From Paenibacillus_AA sp045062745 (GTDB lineage Bacteria > Bacillota > Bacilli > Paenibacillales > NBRC-103111): a DNA stretch of 64,000 bases. Positions 1 through 8,220 of this stretch are shown piece by piece; position 1 is the stretch's first letter, and the number at the start of each line of letters is the position of its first letter. The notes below the pieces were generated by a model that was given only the letters and a program-made list of their open reading frames with translations, searched no databases and had not been told where the DNA came from. The stretch is from contig NZ_JBJGED010000012.1 of the NCBI RefSeq assembly GCF_045062745.1, positions 1-64,000 on the forward strand, read 5' to 3'. The translations under genes and the position numbers were made by a program.

Positions 1-348
1 CTGTCAGAAGGCTCGGTAGGAGCCGCCCAACTCGCCGACGGTGCGGTGAGTGCCCGTCACCTGGCAGAAGACTCGGTGGGAGCCGCCCAATTAGCGGACG
101 GAGCCGTGAGCGCCAACCACCTGTCAGAAGGCTCGGTAGGAGCCGCCCAACTCGCCGACGGTGCGGTGAGTGCCCGTCACCTGGCAGAAGACTCGGTAGG
201 AGCCGCCCAACTCGCCGACGGTGCGGTGAGTGCCCGTCACCTGGCCGAAGGCTCGGTGGGTACCGCCCAATTGGCGGACGGAGCCGTGAGCGCCAGCCAC
301 TTGGCCGAAGGCTCAGTTGGCGCCGCCCAATTGGCGGACGGCTCAGTC
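1..348 (+). repeat. 60-bp in-frame tandem repeats
   Basis: Nearly six copies of a 60-bp unit, each encoding 20 residues. Positions 1-60 and 121-180 are identical, and the others differ mainly at third positions. The array is coding, not a CRISPR. Such repeats usually change copy number by recombination. Confidence 0.9.
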
Positions 349-714
349 TCCTCGCAAGCGATCGCCCCTGAGGCTATACAGTCCGGCCATCTCTCGGACG
401 GCTCCGTCTCGCCGCAGAAGCTGAGCTTCGCTCCGATCCAGACGTCGTCCGCGACCCGGAGCGCCTTGCAGCAATTCGGCATCGCGCCGTTCCGGTTCGG
501 GATGCAGGATGAGCGCATCGAGCTCAGCGTCTCGTTCGAAGAGCCGTTCGCAGATATGAATTATGTGATCGTCGCGATGTCGAATCATGAGGCGTACAGC
601 GTCACCCTCCGGGAACAAACGGCATACGGAGCTACGTTCAGCTTATTGCGGACCCGCTTCTCGCCGGAGCTCGCCGGAATCGTTCACTGGATCGCCATCG
701 GCCGTAAAGCTTAG
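1..714 (+). CDS. Repeat-rich surface-type protein, 5' partial
   Basis: The reading frame is open from the first base, so the N-terminus lies outside the window. About 115 residues are built from a 20-residue unit made of two related 10-residue halves (LSEGSVGAAQ / LADGAVSARH). They are followed by about 100 residues ending in HWIAIG, a pattern common at the C-terminus of phage-tail-like and spore-surface trimeric proteins. The repeats are rich in Ala, Gly, Ser and Asp and suggest a fibrous stalk with a globular head. It has its own terminator and precedes the glycosyltransferase island, so it could be a glycosylation acceptor; that role is inferred. No enzyme motif is visible. Confidence 0.75.
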   Translation: MSEGSVGAAQLADGAVSARHLAEDSVGAAQLADGAVSANHLSEGSVGAAQLADGAVSARHLAEDSVGAAQLADGAVSARHLAEGSVGTAQLADGAVSASHLAEGSVGAAQLADGSVSSQAIAPEAIQSGHLSDGSVSPQKLSFAPIQTSSATRSALQQFGIAPFRFGMQDERIELSVSFEEPFADMNYVIVAMSNHEAYSVTLREQTAYGATFSLLRTRFSPELAGIVHWIAIGRKA

Positions 715-737
715 GCCGGGCATCCGGCCAACAACCG

Positions 738-768
738 ACACCCTTTCGCTTGCGAAAGGGTGTTTTTG
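738..768 (+). terminator. Rho-independent terminator
   Basis: ACACCCTTTCGC pairs with GCGAAAGGGTGT around a very short loop and is followed by TTTTT. It lies 24 bp past the stop codon of the repeat protein. Confidence 0.85.
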
Positions 769-1290
769 CTTTGTCTATGGCAGGGAGTCGGAAACATTCC
801 GGAGGCGGTCGATTAATTGTGGACGGCTCATCGAATCGATACAAACGCGATTTAGTTTGATTTCGCCAACTTACAGAAGTCTAGATTTCATTTGGACGAG
901 CTCTAGTTATGATTCGCCGAATTGGAGCGCACGTTTAGAACACGGACCCTGGAATGCCGCCAATTAATTAGGCAAAATCGAACTGCATAGCGTGGACTTC
1001 CCTTAGGCACCTGCTCCAGTTGGGCAAAATCGAACTACTCGTTATTCGGATTCACGAAAGGGCTTCTTAAGCTCGAAATGATACGATCCACAATGAATCG
1101 ACAGCATCCGAAATCGAAGTACACAAGGACAGCGGCTCTCTCTCGCTGCTTGCCTTCCCACCTCACGCGCTAAGGCGATTGCGGAGCCCTTTTTGCCCTC
1201 CATCCACTCACGCCCTTTCCAACGGGATGAAAGTACATAAGATGGGTTGTAGAGACATAGCCCGTCACAGTACCGGAGGTGAGGAAGAGG
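769..1290. other. Intergenic stretch without a convincing gene
   Basis: About 520 bp separate the repeat protein from the glycosyltransferase island. Open frames here lack ribosome sites and recognisable motifs. The 14-mer GGCAAAATCGAACT occurs twice (971-984 and 1023-1036). A CATAAGAT at 1232-1239 weakly resembles a sigma-E -10 element, but I see no -35 partner. The promoter of the island presumably lies here. Confidence 0.5.
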
Positions 1291-2094
1291 TTGAAGCCAA
1301 GACGCATTAGCAGAAAATCGCTCGCAGGAAGAAGCGGGCCCGCCCCTTCGAAAGTGGCGGCATCTCCGACTGTCTCAGTCGTTATTCCGGCCGTCAACGA
1401 ACGTCGTACGATCGGCGGAGTGATCCGGCAAGCGTTCCGCGTCCATCCGAATACGGAAGTGATCGTGGTCGCGAACGGCTCCACTGACGGGACGAAGGAA
1501 CTGGCCGCGAAGCTGGGGGCTCGCGTCATTCCTTACGACCGCCCCCTCGGGCACGACGTGGGTCGCAGCGTCGGGGCACGGCATGCTCGGGGCAGCATCG
1601 TCCTGTTCACCGACGCCGACATCGTAATCCCGGCCGGGAAAATGAAGCCGTTCGTGGAAGCGGTGGGGGCCGGGGTGGACGTAGCGCTCAACGAATACTC
1701 GGGCCCGACCTCGAAACGTCGCGTGCACAGCGTTGTGCTTGCGAAGCATGCGCTGAATACCGCCCTGATGCGTTCGGATCTCGGGGGAGCGTCCATGACG
1801 ACGATCCCGCACGCTTTGAGCAGGAGCGCCCTCGAGCGAATCGGATTCGAGGCGCTGGCCGTTCCTCCTCTCGCCCAGGCGATGGGCGTAGCCAAAGGGT
1901 TAACCGTTAAGGCGGTGCATCCGATCGATGTCGGCCGGCTGAATCCGATCCGGCGGCGCCGGTCGCGCGGCAAGGATCCGCTCGAGGACTTGATCGTCGG
2001 GGATCACATCGAAGCGATGCATTGGCTGGCGGAGGCCACGAACGAGCGGGCGAATTATCCGGATTTGATCCGGCAAAGAGATTTGGTGAAGTAG
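1291..2094 (+). CDS. GT2-family glycosyltransferase
   Basis: A 267-residue family 2 glycosyltransferase. The GT-A fold starts near residue 29 (VSVVIPAVNERRTIGG), with VVANGSTDGT and the metal-binding FTDADIV near residue 107. The first 25 residues are basic (KPRRISRK), as in several other enzymes here. TTG 1291 is preferred because GGAGGTGAGG sits 6 bp before it; GTG 1279 abuts that site. It shares the unusual motif PLGHDVGR with the next gene, so the two are tandem paralogues. Family 2 enzymes transfer a sugar from a nucleotide donor; donor and acceptor cannot be told from sequence. It is probably cytosolic, since no membrane segment is seen. Confidence 0.85.
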   Translation: MKPRRISRKSLAGRSGPAPSKVAASPTVSVVIPAVNERRTIGGVIRQAFRVHPNTEVIVVANGSTDGTKELAAKLGARVIPYDRPLGHDVGRSVGARHARGSIVLFTDADIVIPAGKMKPFVEAVGAGVDVALNEYSGPTSKRRVHSVVLAKHALNTALMRSDLGGASMTTIPHALSRSALERIGFEALAVPPLAQAMGVAKGLTVKAVHPIDVGRLNPIRRRRSRGKDPLEDLIVGDHIEAMHWLAEATNERANYPDLIRQRDLVK

Positions 2095-3258
2095 ATGAAC
2101 CGACACTTGAAAACGAGCAGACGGTCGCGCCCGCAGCGAAGAAGAGGGGCGCTAGCCTCCCGGATTCGGGCCCGCGGACAAGGGCGAAGCCGAATCCGTG
2201 CGCGGAAGCGAATCCGAAGATGGCTCCAGGCGCCGCGTAGAACGATCGGCGGCACCCGGAAGACGAATCCTGCCTCCCTGGCTTCCAAATGGGCGGCGCT
2301 GGCCGCCCAAGCGGGTCGGGAGCTGGCAAACCGCCACCCGGTTCCGGATGGAACGGATCCGCACCAATGGATGAACCGGTTGTGGAACGAATGGCGTCAG
2401 AACCGGCTTTGGCCGGCCGAGGCGCATATTGCGGCGGCTGCCCGCTTCGTGAAAGGTTTCGGCAGCGTGATCGGAGCCGTGCGGGACGATACGGTACTGC
2501 TGCCTACGGCCAAGTCGGTCGCAGTCGTCATTAGCGTAATGAATGAAGAAGCCACGCTGCCTTTCATCCTGCGGGAAGTGGGACGGCTGCCGGTAGACGA
2601 TTGCATCATCGTTATCAACGGGACTTCCGATACGAGCTTCACCATAGCCAGGGAATCGACGAATGCCATGATCGTGCATTATGACGAACCGCTAGGCCAC
2701 GATGTTGGACGGGCGCTGGGCGCGAAGTTGACCGATGCCGAGATGGTGGTATTCCTGGACGGCGACATGCCCGTACGCGCGGAGCAGCTGATCCCTTTCC
2801 TGCAGTCTATCGAGCGGGGGGCGGACGTGGCATTGAACGACATCGATCCGTTCCTCGGCCTGTTCGCCCATCGCGATTCGGTCACAGTGATGAAGGAGTT
2901 CTTGAATCGGGCGCTCGGCCGCGCCGATCTCGCCGCCAATTCAATGACGGCGGTCCCGCATGTCCTGTCCCGGCGCGCGATTCGCGCGATCGGGCCCGCG
3001 CGGCTCGCCGTCCCCCCGTACGCTCAGGCGCTCGCCATCCGGGAAGGGCTGAAGGTGACCGCGCCCGCGAGTGTAGATGTCATCCGCAACAACCGGCCGC
3101 GGAAGAACAATATGGGCTTTAACAATGAAGTAGCCGGACTCATTATCGGCGATCACGTCGAGGCGTTGGTGCGGTTGACGAAGCAGGCCGGTCCCCGTCT
3201 CCATACTCCGGATCGGATGCGGGACCGAAACGCGGCGAGAGGGGGGGAATCGGGTTGA
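2095..3258 (+). CDS. GT2-family glycosyltransferase with Arg-rich N-terminal tail
   Basis: 387 residues. Residues 1-55 are extremely basic (for example SRRSRPQRRR). A GT2 domain starts near residue 141 (VAVVISVMNEEATLP), has a DGD metal motif near residue 220 (FLDGDMP), and carries the PLGHDVGR motif shared with the upstream gene. The ATG follows the upstream stop codon directly, so the two are translationally linked. The segment at 55-140 between tail and catalytic domain is not recognised. It is a tandem paralogue of the preceding gene with a longer tail; the substrate is unknown. Confidence 0.85.
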   Translation: MNRHLKTSRRSRPQRRRGALASRIRARGQGRSRIRARKRIRRWLQAPRRTIGGTRKTNPASLASKWAALAAQAGRELANRHPVPDGTDPHQWMNRLWNEWRQNRLWPAEAHIAAAARFVKGFGSVIGAVRDDTVLLPTAKSVAVVISVMNEEATLPFILREVGRLPVDDCIIVINGTSDTSFTIARESTNAMIVHYDEPLGHDVGRALGAKLTDAEMVVFLDGDMPVRAEQLIPFLQSIERGADVALNDIDPFLGLFAHRDSVTVMKEFLNRALGRADLAANSMTAVPHVLSRRAIRAIGPARLAVPPYAQALAIREGLKVTAPASVDVIRNNRPRKNNMGFNNEVAGLIIGDHVEALVRLTKQAGPRLHTPDRMRDRNAARGGESG

Positions 3259-3992
3259 GCTTGACCAGCATCATTATCCCGAACTACAACGGAGCGAATC
3301 TGCTCGCAGGCTGTATCGCCTCGATCCGCCAATACACGACCGTTCCCTTCGAGATTATCGTAGTCGACAACGGCTCGACCGACGGCTCGCTCTCCCTGTG
3401 CATGCGGGAGAAGGTGAAGTTCCTCTCGCTGCCGGATAACCGAGGGTTTCCCCAGGCATGCAACTTGGGGCTGCGGATGGCGAGCGGCGAGGAGCTCGTG
3501 CTGCTCAACAATGATACCGTCGTGACGCATGGATGGCTTACGCATATGCAGCGCTGCTTGCGCGATGACGATTCCGTAGGCATCGTGGGCCCGTACACCA
3601 ATTATGCGAGCGGCCGCCAGCAGGTAGAGCCCTTCTACCAGACGATAGATGAAATGCACGCCTCGTCCGCTCGTCAGTACGCGCCCGACCCGAGCCGGTG
3701 GACTTCCGTGGACCGATTGATCGGCTTTTGCATGCTGTTCCCTAGAGCGCTCTATGACCGGATCGGCGAACTGGACGAACGCTTCTCGCCGGGCCACTAC
3801 GAGGACGACGATTATTGCTATCGGGCCAGGACGGCCGGTTATCGGCTCATGATCGCCGGGGACGCCTACGTGCATCATTACGGAGGATCCAGCTTTTTGA
3901 CACGCGACCCCGGGCAGCTCGAAGCTCTGATCGAGCGGAATCGCCGGTTGTTCACGGAGAAGTGGGGCGTCGATCCTCGAGCCTTTCATTAG
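3255..3992 (+). CDS. GT2-family glycosyltransferase, rhamnosyltransferase-like
   Basis: A 245-residue single-domain GT2 enzyme. Motifs in order are SIIIPNYNG, IIVVDNGSTDGS, LLNNDTVVTHGWL (the donor and metal site) and GHYEDDDYCYR (the catalytic-base region). The TTG start overlaps the upstream TGA, which marks operon coupling. The LNNDT plus EDDD pattern is typical of dTDP-rhamnose-using GT2 enzymes, and the rhamnose genes follow at once; rhamnosyl transfer is still an inference. No basic tail is present. Confidence 0.85.
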   Translation: MSLTSIIIPNYNGANLLAGCIASIRQYTTVPFEIIVVDNGSTDGSLSLCMREKVKFLSLPDNRGFPQACNLGLRMASGEELVLLNNDTVVTHGWLTHMQRCLRDDDSVGIVGPYTNYASGRQQVEPFYQTIDEMHASSARQYAPDPSRWTSVDRLIGFCMLFPRALYDRIGELDERFSPGHYEDDDYCYRARTAGYRLMIAGDAYVHHYGGSSFLTRDPGQLEALIERNRRLFTEKWGVDPRAFH

Positions 3993-4016
3993 TCGGTTAG
4001 GAGAGGAGGCAGCGGA

Positions 4017-4739
4017 ATGAAAGGCATTATTTTGGCGGGAGGCCATGGAACCCGACTGTATCCGCTCACGAAAATCACAAGCAAGCATCTGCTCCCTGTC
4101 GGACGATTTCCCATGATCTATTACGCGGTCAAAACCTTCCGGGATGCCGGCATTACGGAAATCCTGCTCGTAACGGCCCAGAAAACGGCCGGAGCCTACA
4201 TCGAGTTGTTCGGCAGCGGCAAGGAGTGGGGGGTTCGATTGATGTACAGCGTTCAGGACGACGCCGGCGGCATCGCCCAAGCGCTCGCTCAAGCGGAACC
4301 GTTCATCGCTTCCGGAGAGAAGCTGGCCGTTCTGCTGGGGGACAATTTGTTCGAGGAGCCGATTCTTCCTTATGTGCAGCAATTCGACCGGCAATCCGGG
4401 GGTGCCAAAGTAATCCTGAAGGAAGTCGCCGATCCGAGACCGTACGGGGTGCCGGTGTTCGAAAACGACCGCATTGTCTTCATAGAAGAAAAGCCCGCCC
4501 AACCGAAAAACAATTACTGCGTCACCGGGCTGTACATGTACGACAGCGAAGTGTTCGACGTCATCCGGGGCATCCGTCCTTCCGCCCGCGGGGAGCTGGA
4601 GATTACGGACGTGAACAATACGTACGCCGCGAAGGGCGACCTCAGCTACAACCTCATCTCGGGTTGGTGGACGGATGCCGGCACGTTCGAATCGCTTCAC
4701 GAGGCCTCGGGCCGGTACCTGCGAGGAGGGTCTTCATGA
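4017..4739 (+). CDS. rfbA: Glucose-1-phosphate thymidylyltransferase, short form
   Basis: Makes dTDP-glucose from dTTP and glucose-1-phosphate, the first step to dTDP-L-rhamnose. The N-terminal nucleotide loop MKGIILAGGHGTRLYPLT is diagnostic, with GDN at the metal site and FIEEKP further on. At 240 residues it is shorter than the usual 290 or so and matches the short spore-type enzyme SpsI of B. subtilis (about 246). It is followed by rfbB, rfbD and rfbC, the spsIJKL order. A GAGGAGG ribosome site precedes the ATG. Confidence 0.93.
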   Translation: MKGIILAGGHGTRLYPLTKITSKHLLPVGRFPMIYYAVKTFRDAGITEILLVTAQKTAGAYIELFGSGKEWGVRLMYSVQDDAGGIAQALAQAEPFIASGEKLAVLLGDNLFEEPILPYVQQFDRQSGGAKVILKEVADPRPYGVPVFENDRIVFIEEKPAQPKNNYCVTGLYMYDSEVFDVIRGIRPSARGELEITDVNNTYAAKGDLSYNLISGWWTDAGTFESLHEASGRYLRGGSS

Positions 4740-5728
4740 TGCGGAACGTTCTCGTGACGGGCGGACTCGGATTTATCGGGAGCAATTACATCCGGTATAT
4801 GCTGGAGCGTTATCCGGAGCTCAACATCGTCAATCTGGACGCACTGACTTACGCCGGCCATCCCGGCAATTTGGCGGATGTATCCGCATCGCCCAACTAC
4901 CGGTTCGTCCAGGGCGATATTACCGATCAGGCTCTCGTGGGAGAGCTGCTGGGCGAAGGAGTGGAGGCGGTCGTCCACTTCGCGGCGGAGACACACGTCG
5001 ACCGGAGCATCGATCATCCGCATCGATTCGTGCAGACGAACGTCCTGGGCACCCATGTGCTGCTGGAGGCCGCCCGCCGCTCAAGGGTTCGTCGCTTCCT
5101 GCACGTCTCCACAGACGAAGTGTACGGCTCCCTGGGACCGACGGGTCTGTTCACCGAATCGAGCCCTCTTGCGCCGAACAGCCCTTATTCCGCCAGCAAA
5201 GCGGGCTCCGATCTGCTCGCGCGGGCTTTCTGGGAGACATACGGACTGCACGTCATGACGACCCGCTGCTCCAACAATTACGGGCCGCGCCAACATCCGG
5301 AGAAGCTGATCCCGCTCCTCATCCTCCGAGCCCTGCAGGATAGGCCGCTTCCGCTGTACGGCGACGGGCTGAATGTGCGTGACTGGCTGCATGTGGAGGA
5401 CCATTGCCGGGCGCTGGATCTGGTGCTGCGCAAGGGTCGCCCGGGCGAGGTGTACAACGTAGGCGCATCGGGTGAACGGACCAATCTGGAGGTAGCGCGG
5501 CTCATCCTGCAGGAGTTGGGCCTTCCCGATACGCGCATCGCCTTCGTACCCGACCGTCCGGGCCATGACCGCCGGTATGCGATCGATGCGGGGAAGCTTC
5601 GACGGGAGCTGGGCTGGAGTCCGAAGTACGCGTTTGAACAGGGAATCCGGCAAACGATCGCCTGGTATGCGGCATCCGCCGACTGGCTGGCCGGCCTGGC
5701 GGACCCATCGGGCAAGCCGCAACCATGA
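4736..5728 (+). CDS. rfbB: dTDP-glucose 4,6-dehydratase
   Basis: Converts dTDP-glucose to dTDP-4-keto-6-deoxyglucose using bound NAD. This short-chain dehydrogenase fold shows the Rossmann loop TGGLGFIGSNYI, the substrate motif HFAAETHVDRSI, the STDEVYG segment and YSASK with the catalytic Tyr and Lys. It is about 330 residues, normal for the family. The start ATGATG overlaps the rfbA stop, so translation is coupled. It is the SpsJ equivalent. Confidence 0.95.
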   Translation: MMRNVLVTGGLGFIGSNYIRYMLERYPELNIVNLDALTYAGHPGNLADVSASPNYRFVQGDITDQALVGELLGEGVEAVVHFAAETHVDRSIDHPHRFVQTNVLGTHVLLEAARRSRVRRFLHVSTDEVYGSLGPTGLFTESSPLAPNSPYSASKAGSDLLARAFWETYGLHVMTTRCSNNYGPRQHPEKLIPLLILRALQDRPLPLYGDGLNVRDWLHVEDHCRALDLVLRKGRPGEVYNVGASGERTNLEVARLILQELGLPDTRIAFVPDRPGHDRRYAIDAGKLRRELGWSPKYAFEQGIRQTIAWYAASADWLAGLADPSGKPQP

Positions 5729-5756
5729 AGAATGACAACGGCAAGGGGGACTCATC

Positions 5757-6608
5757 GTGAGAATCGTCATTACAGGGGCAGAGGGCCAGCTCGGGCGTGA
5801 TCTCGTTCGGGTGCTGGGTCCCTCGCACAAGCTGTTTGCACTCGGACGCCGGGAGCTCGACGTTACGAACCACGATCGCGTGCTGCAGCTGCTGGGAGAG
5901 ATAGAGCCGCACATCATCGTGCATGGAGCCGCCTATACGAAGGTGGATCTCGCCGAAGCCGAAGCGGAAACGGCGTTTCTCGTCAATGCGTTCGGAGCGC
6001 GGAATGTGGCCGTTGCGGCGCGGAAGACGGGGGCGAAGCTCGTCTACGTCAGTACGGATTACGTATTCGACGGAGAGAAGACGGCGCCGTACAACGAGTT
6101 CGACCGTCCGAAGCCGATCAGCGTATACGGCGCCTCCAAGTGGGCGGGCGAGAACATGGTGCAGCGTTTTTGCGACCGCCATTTCATCGTCCGCACATCC
6201 TGGCTCTATGGGCTCCACGGCGACAATTTCGTCACGAAGATCGTGGCGCGACTACGAAGCGGCCTCCCCCTCACCGTCGTAAGCGACCAGTTCGGCTCCC
6301 CCACATACACGCTCGATTTGGCCGTGTTCATCAGCCGCTTGATGGAACAGGAGCAATACGGAGTGTACCACGCGTCGAACGAAGGCGGCTGCTCGCGGTA
6401 CGAATGGGCGGCCGAGATCGCCAGACTGCTGGACGCCGAGCATGTGCCGATCACGCCTATCTTGACCGAACCGTTGTCGGCTCAGGCAGCGCGTCCCGCG
6501 TATTCCGTCTTGGACTCCATGGCCATTCGGTTGAACGGGCTGCCGAGGCTGCGAGGCTGGCGCGAAGCGTTGGAAGAGTTTATCCGAGGGGAGCTGATCC
6601 GGATATGA
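5757..6608 (+). CDS. rfbD: dTDP-4-dehydrorhamnose reductase
   Basis: Reduces dTDP-4-keto-rhamnose to dTDP-L-rhamnose with NAD(P)H. The N-terminus MRIVITGAEGQLGRDL is the family signature; then YVSTDYVFDG, the YxxxK pair in VYGASK, and RTSWLYG follow. It has 283 residues, as usual. The GTG start has AAGGGGGA 7 bp upstream. It is the SpsK equivalent, 28 bp after rfbB. Confidence 0.94.
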   Translation: MRIVITGAEGQLGRDLVRVLGPSHKLFALGRRELDVTNHDRVLQLLGEIEPHIIVHGAAYTKVDLAEAEAETAFLVNAFGARNVAVAARKTGAKLVYVSTDYVFDGEKTAPYNEFDRPKPISVYGASKWAGENMVQRFCDRHFIVRTSWLYGLHGDNFVTKIVARLRSGLPLTVVSDQFGSPTYTLDLAVFISRLMEQEQYGVYHASNEGGCSRYEWAAEIARLLDAEHVPITPILTEPLSAQAARPAYSVLDSMAIRLNGLPRLRGWREALEEFIRGELIRI

Positions 6609-7063
6609 GCCTTGCCGGCGTGCAAGTCAAACCGCTCGTGAAGCATTATGACGACCGGGGCTTCTTCATGGAGCTGCTCCGGGAAGACGACGCCATCTTC
6701 GGGAAGTTCGGGCAAGCTTCGATCTCCCTATCGTACCCCGGCGTCATCAAAGCGTTTCACTATCACCGGCACCAAGACGACATTTGGTATTTTCCGGCCG
6801 GTCATGCCCAAGTCGTCCTGCACGACATGCGTACGGATTCCCCGACCCTTGGGCAGACGGCCGTGTACTACATGGGGGAAGACCACCCCTATTTGCTGTT
6901 TATCCCGAGAGGCGTCGCCCATGGGTACCGTGTGCTGGGCGAGAAGCCGGCGACCATCGTTTATTTCACCAATGAAGTTTACGATCCGTCTGCGCCCGAT
7001 GAATACCGGATTGCTTACGACGACCCGGCTATCGGCTTCGACTGGCGGACGCGGAACAGGTGA
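6605..7063 (+). CDS. rfbC: dTDP-4-dehydrorhamnose 3,5-epimerase family protein, short
   Basis: A 152-residue cupin-fold RmlC homologue that should epimerise C3 and C5 of dTDP-4-keto-6-deoxyglucose. Family features are DDRGFF near the N-terminus, GVIKAFHYHRHQ (with the His of the active site), FIPRGVAHGY and a terminal DPAIGFDW. Classical RmlC has about 180 residues; the short length matches B. subtilis SpsL. The ATG overlaps the rfbD stop. It completes the rhamnose pathway. Confidence 0.9.
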   Translation: MSLAGVQVKPLVKHYDDRGFFMELLREDDAIFGKFGQASISLSYPGVIKAFHYHRHQDDIWYFPAGHAQVVLHDMRTDSPTLGQTAVYYMGEDHPYLLFIPRGVAHGYRVLGEKPATIVYFTNEVYDPSAPDEYRIAYDDPAIGFDWRTRNR

Positions 7064-7101
7064 GCCCATTACTGGAGCAACAGGAGAAGGAGGAAAGACC
7101 G

Positions 7102-8208
7102 GTGAAGACGAACCAACATCATTTTGCCGAAACGGAAGGAAAAAGAGACGGCTACACCGATGGACTGAGTTACGGCTACCATCACGGCAGGTGCGAAGCC
7201 ATCCTGAGCAATACGCCGCGGGTCAGCCCCATTAAATGGGAGCTCAACGTTCTCTATGTGGGCTCCAATAACGGGCTTCCCTATGTACCAATCGATCACG
7301 GCATTGTGGAAGCACTGGGCAGTCTCGTTCGCGAAGTGCGGCACTGCGTGCCCACAGACGATATAGTCGGACTCGTCCAGGCATGGCGTCCGCATCTCGT
7401 GCTTGTGCTGGACTGCGTCCATTCGGTTACCGTCGACAGGGTGGATGCGATCCGGAGCCTGGGTGTGAAAACCGCCGTCTGGTTTCCGGATGATCCTTAT
7501 TACACGGACGTGACCGTCCATGTCTCCCTGCATTACGATTATGTGTTCACGAGCGAGCTCAACATGGTGCAGTTTTATAATGAGCTGGGCTGCCCGCAGG
7601 TTTACTATTTGCCGTTCGCCACGAGTACTGCGGTCTTCCGTCCTTCGAAGATGGAGCCGGCTTACCGCTCGGAGATTTGCTTCTTAGGAACGGCCTATTG
7701 GAACCGGGTCGCCCTCTTCGACAGCATCGCCGATTATTTGGCCGAACGGAATGTGGTCATCGTCGGCTATTGGTGGGATCGACTCAAGAATTATTCCCGC
7801 TTGAAGGATAAGATCCGCCTCGGAGCCTGGCTCACCCCGCAGGAGACGCTCAAGTACTACTGCGGCGCCAAAATCGTCATGAACCTCCATCGTGAGCCCG
7901 GCGATCCCTCGATCAATCAGAACAGCTTCGCCATACCGGCGCTTTCCGTCAATCCGCGCACCTTTGATATTTGCAGCAGCGGAGCCTTCCAACTGACGGA
8001 CGTTCGGGACGATCTTCACAGCCTGTACATGGCGGGGCATGAAGTCTCCACATTCTCGTCAACCTCGGATTTGATTTATAAGCTGGATTACTTTCTCTAC
8101 CATGAAGAGGAGAGACGGCAGATCGCGCTGCGGGGGCTCTCCAGAACGCTTCAGCAGCATACCTTTCTCGCGAGGCTGCAGCAAATGCTCCAAGCGGTAT
8201 GGACATAG
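7102..8208 (+). CDS. CgeB-like glycosyltransferase with Gly-Tyr ladder
   Basis: 368 residues related to CgeB, a sporulation protein of the outermost B. subtilis spore layers, and to GT4-like GT-B enzymes. Visible segments are VLYVGSNNG, VWFPDDPYY, FLGTAYWNR and, near the C-terminus, NPRTFDICSSGAFQLTD, the usual CgeB sugar-nucleotide region. Residues 13-30 form a Gly-Tyr ladder (DGYTDGLSYGYHHG) shared with the next two genes. GTG 7102 is chosen because AAGGAGG lies 8 bp before it; GTG 7060, overlapping rfbC, is the alternative. The sugar donor is unknown. Confidence 0.83.
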   Translation: MKTNQHHFAETEGKRDGYTDGLSYGYHHGRCEAILSNTPRVSPIKWELNVLYVGSNNGLPYVPIDHGIVEALGSLVREVRHCVPTDDIVGLVQAWRPHLVLVLDCVHSVTVDRVDAIRSLGVKTAVWFPDDPYYTDVTVHVSLHYDYVFTSELNMVQFYNELGCPQVYYLPFATSTAVFRPSKMEPAYRSEICFLGTAYWNRVALFDSIADYLAERNVVIVGYWWDRLKNYSRLKDKIRLGAWLTPQETLKYYCGAKIVMNLHREPGDPSINQNSFAIPALSVNPRTFDICSSGAFQLTDVRDDLHSLYMAGHEVSTFSSTSDLIYKLDYFLYHEEERRQIALRGLSRTLQQHTFLARLQQMLQAVWT

Positions 8209-8220
8209 GAGGGGGGCTCG

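Noticed and set aside
1..348. Regular 60-bp repeats that might be a CRISPR or satellite
   Set aside because: They are contiguous without unique spacers and encode one continuous 20-residue repeat.
587..967. 126-codon open frame overlapping the end of the repeat protein
   Set aside because: No ribosome site, overlaps a real gene and runs through its terminator.
2095..2260. Arg-rich start of the GT2 protein as a possible separate DNA-binding or ribosomal protein
   Set aside because: It is in one frame with the GT2 domain, and similar tails head other transferases here.
3153..4700. 515-codon open frame on the minus strand
   Set aside because: It lies opposite rfbA and two GT2 genes, has no ribosome site and no family motif; a shadow of codon bias.
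7060..7101. Upstream GTG as start of the CgeB-like gene
   Set aside because: It overlaps rfbC but lacks a ribosome site, whereas GTG 7102 has AAGGAGG at good spacing.
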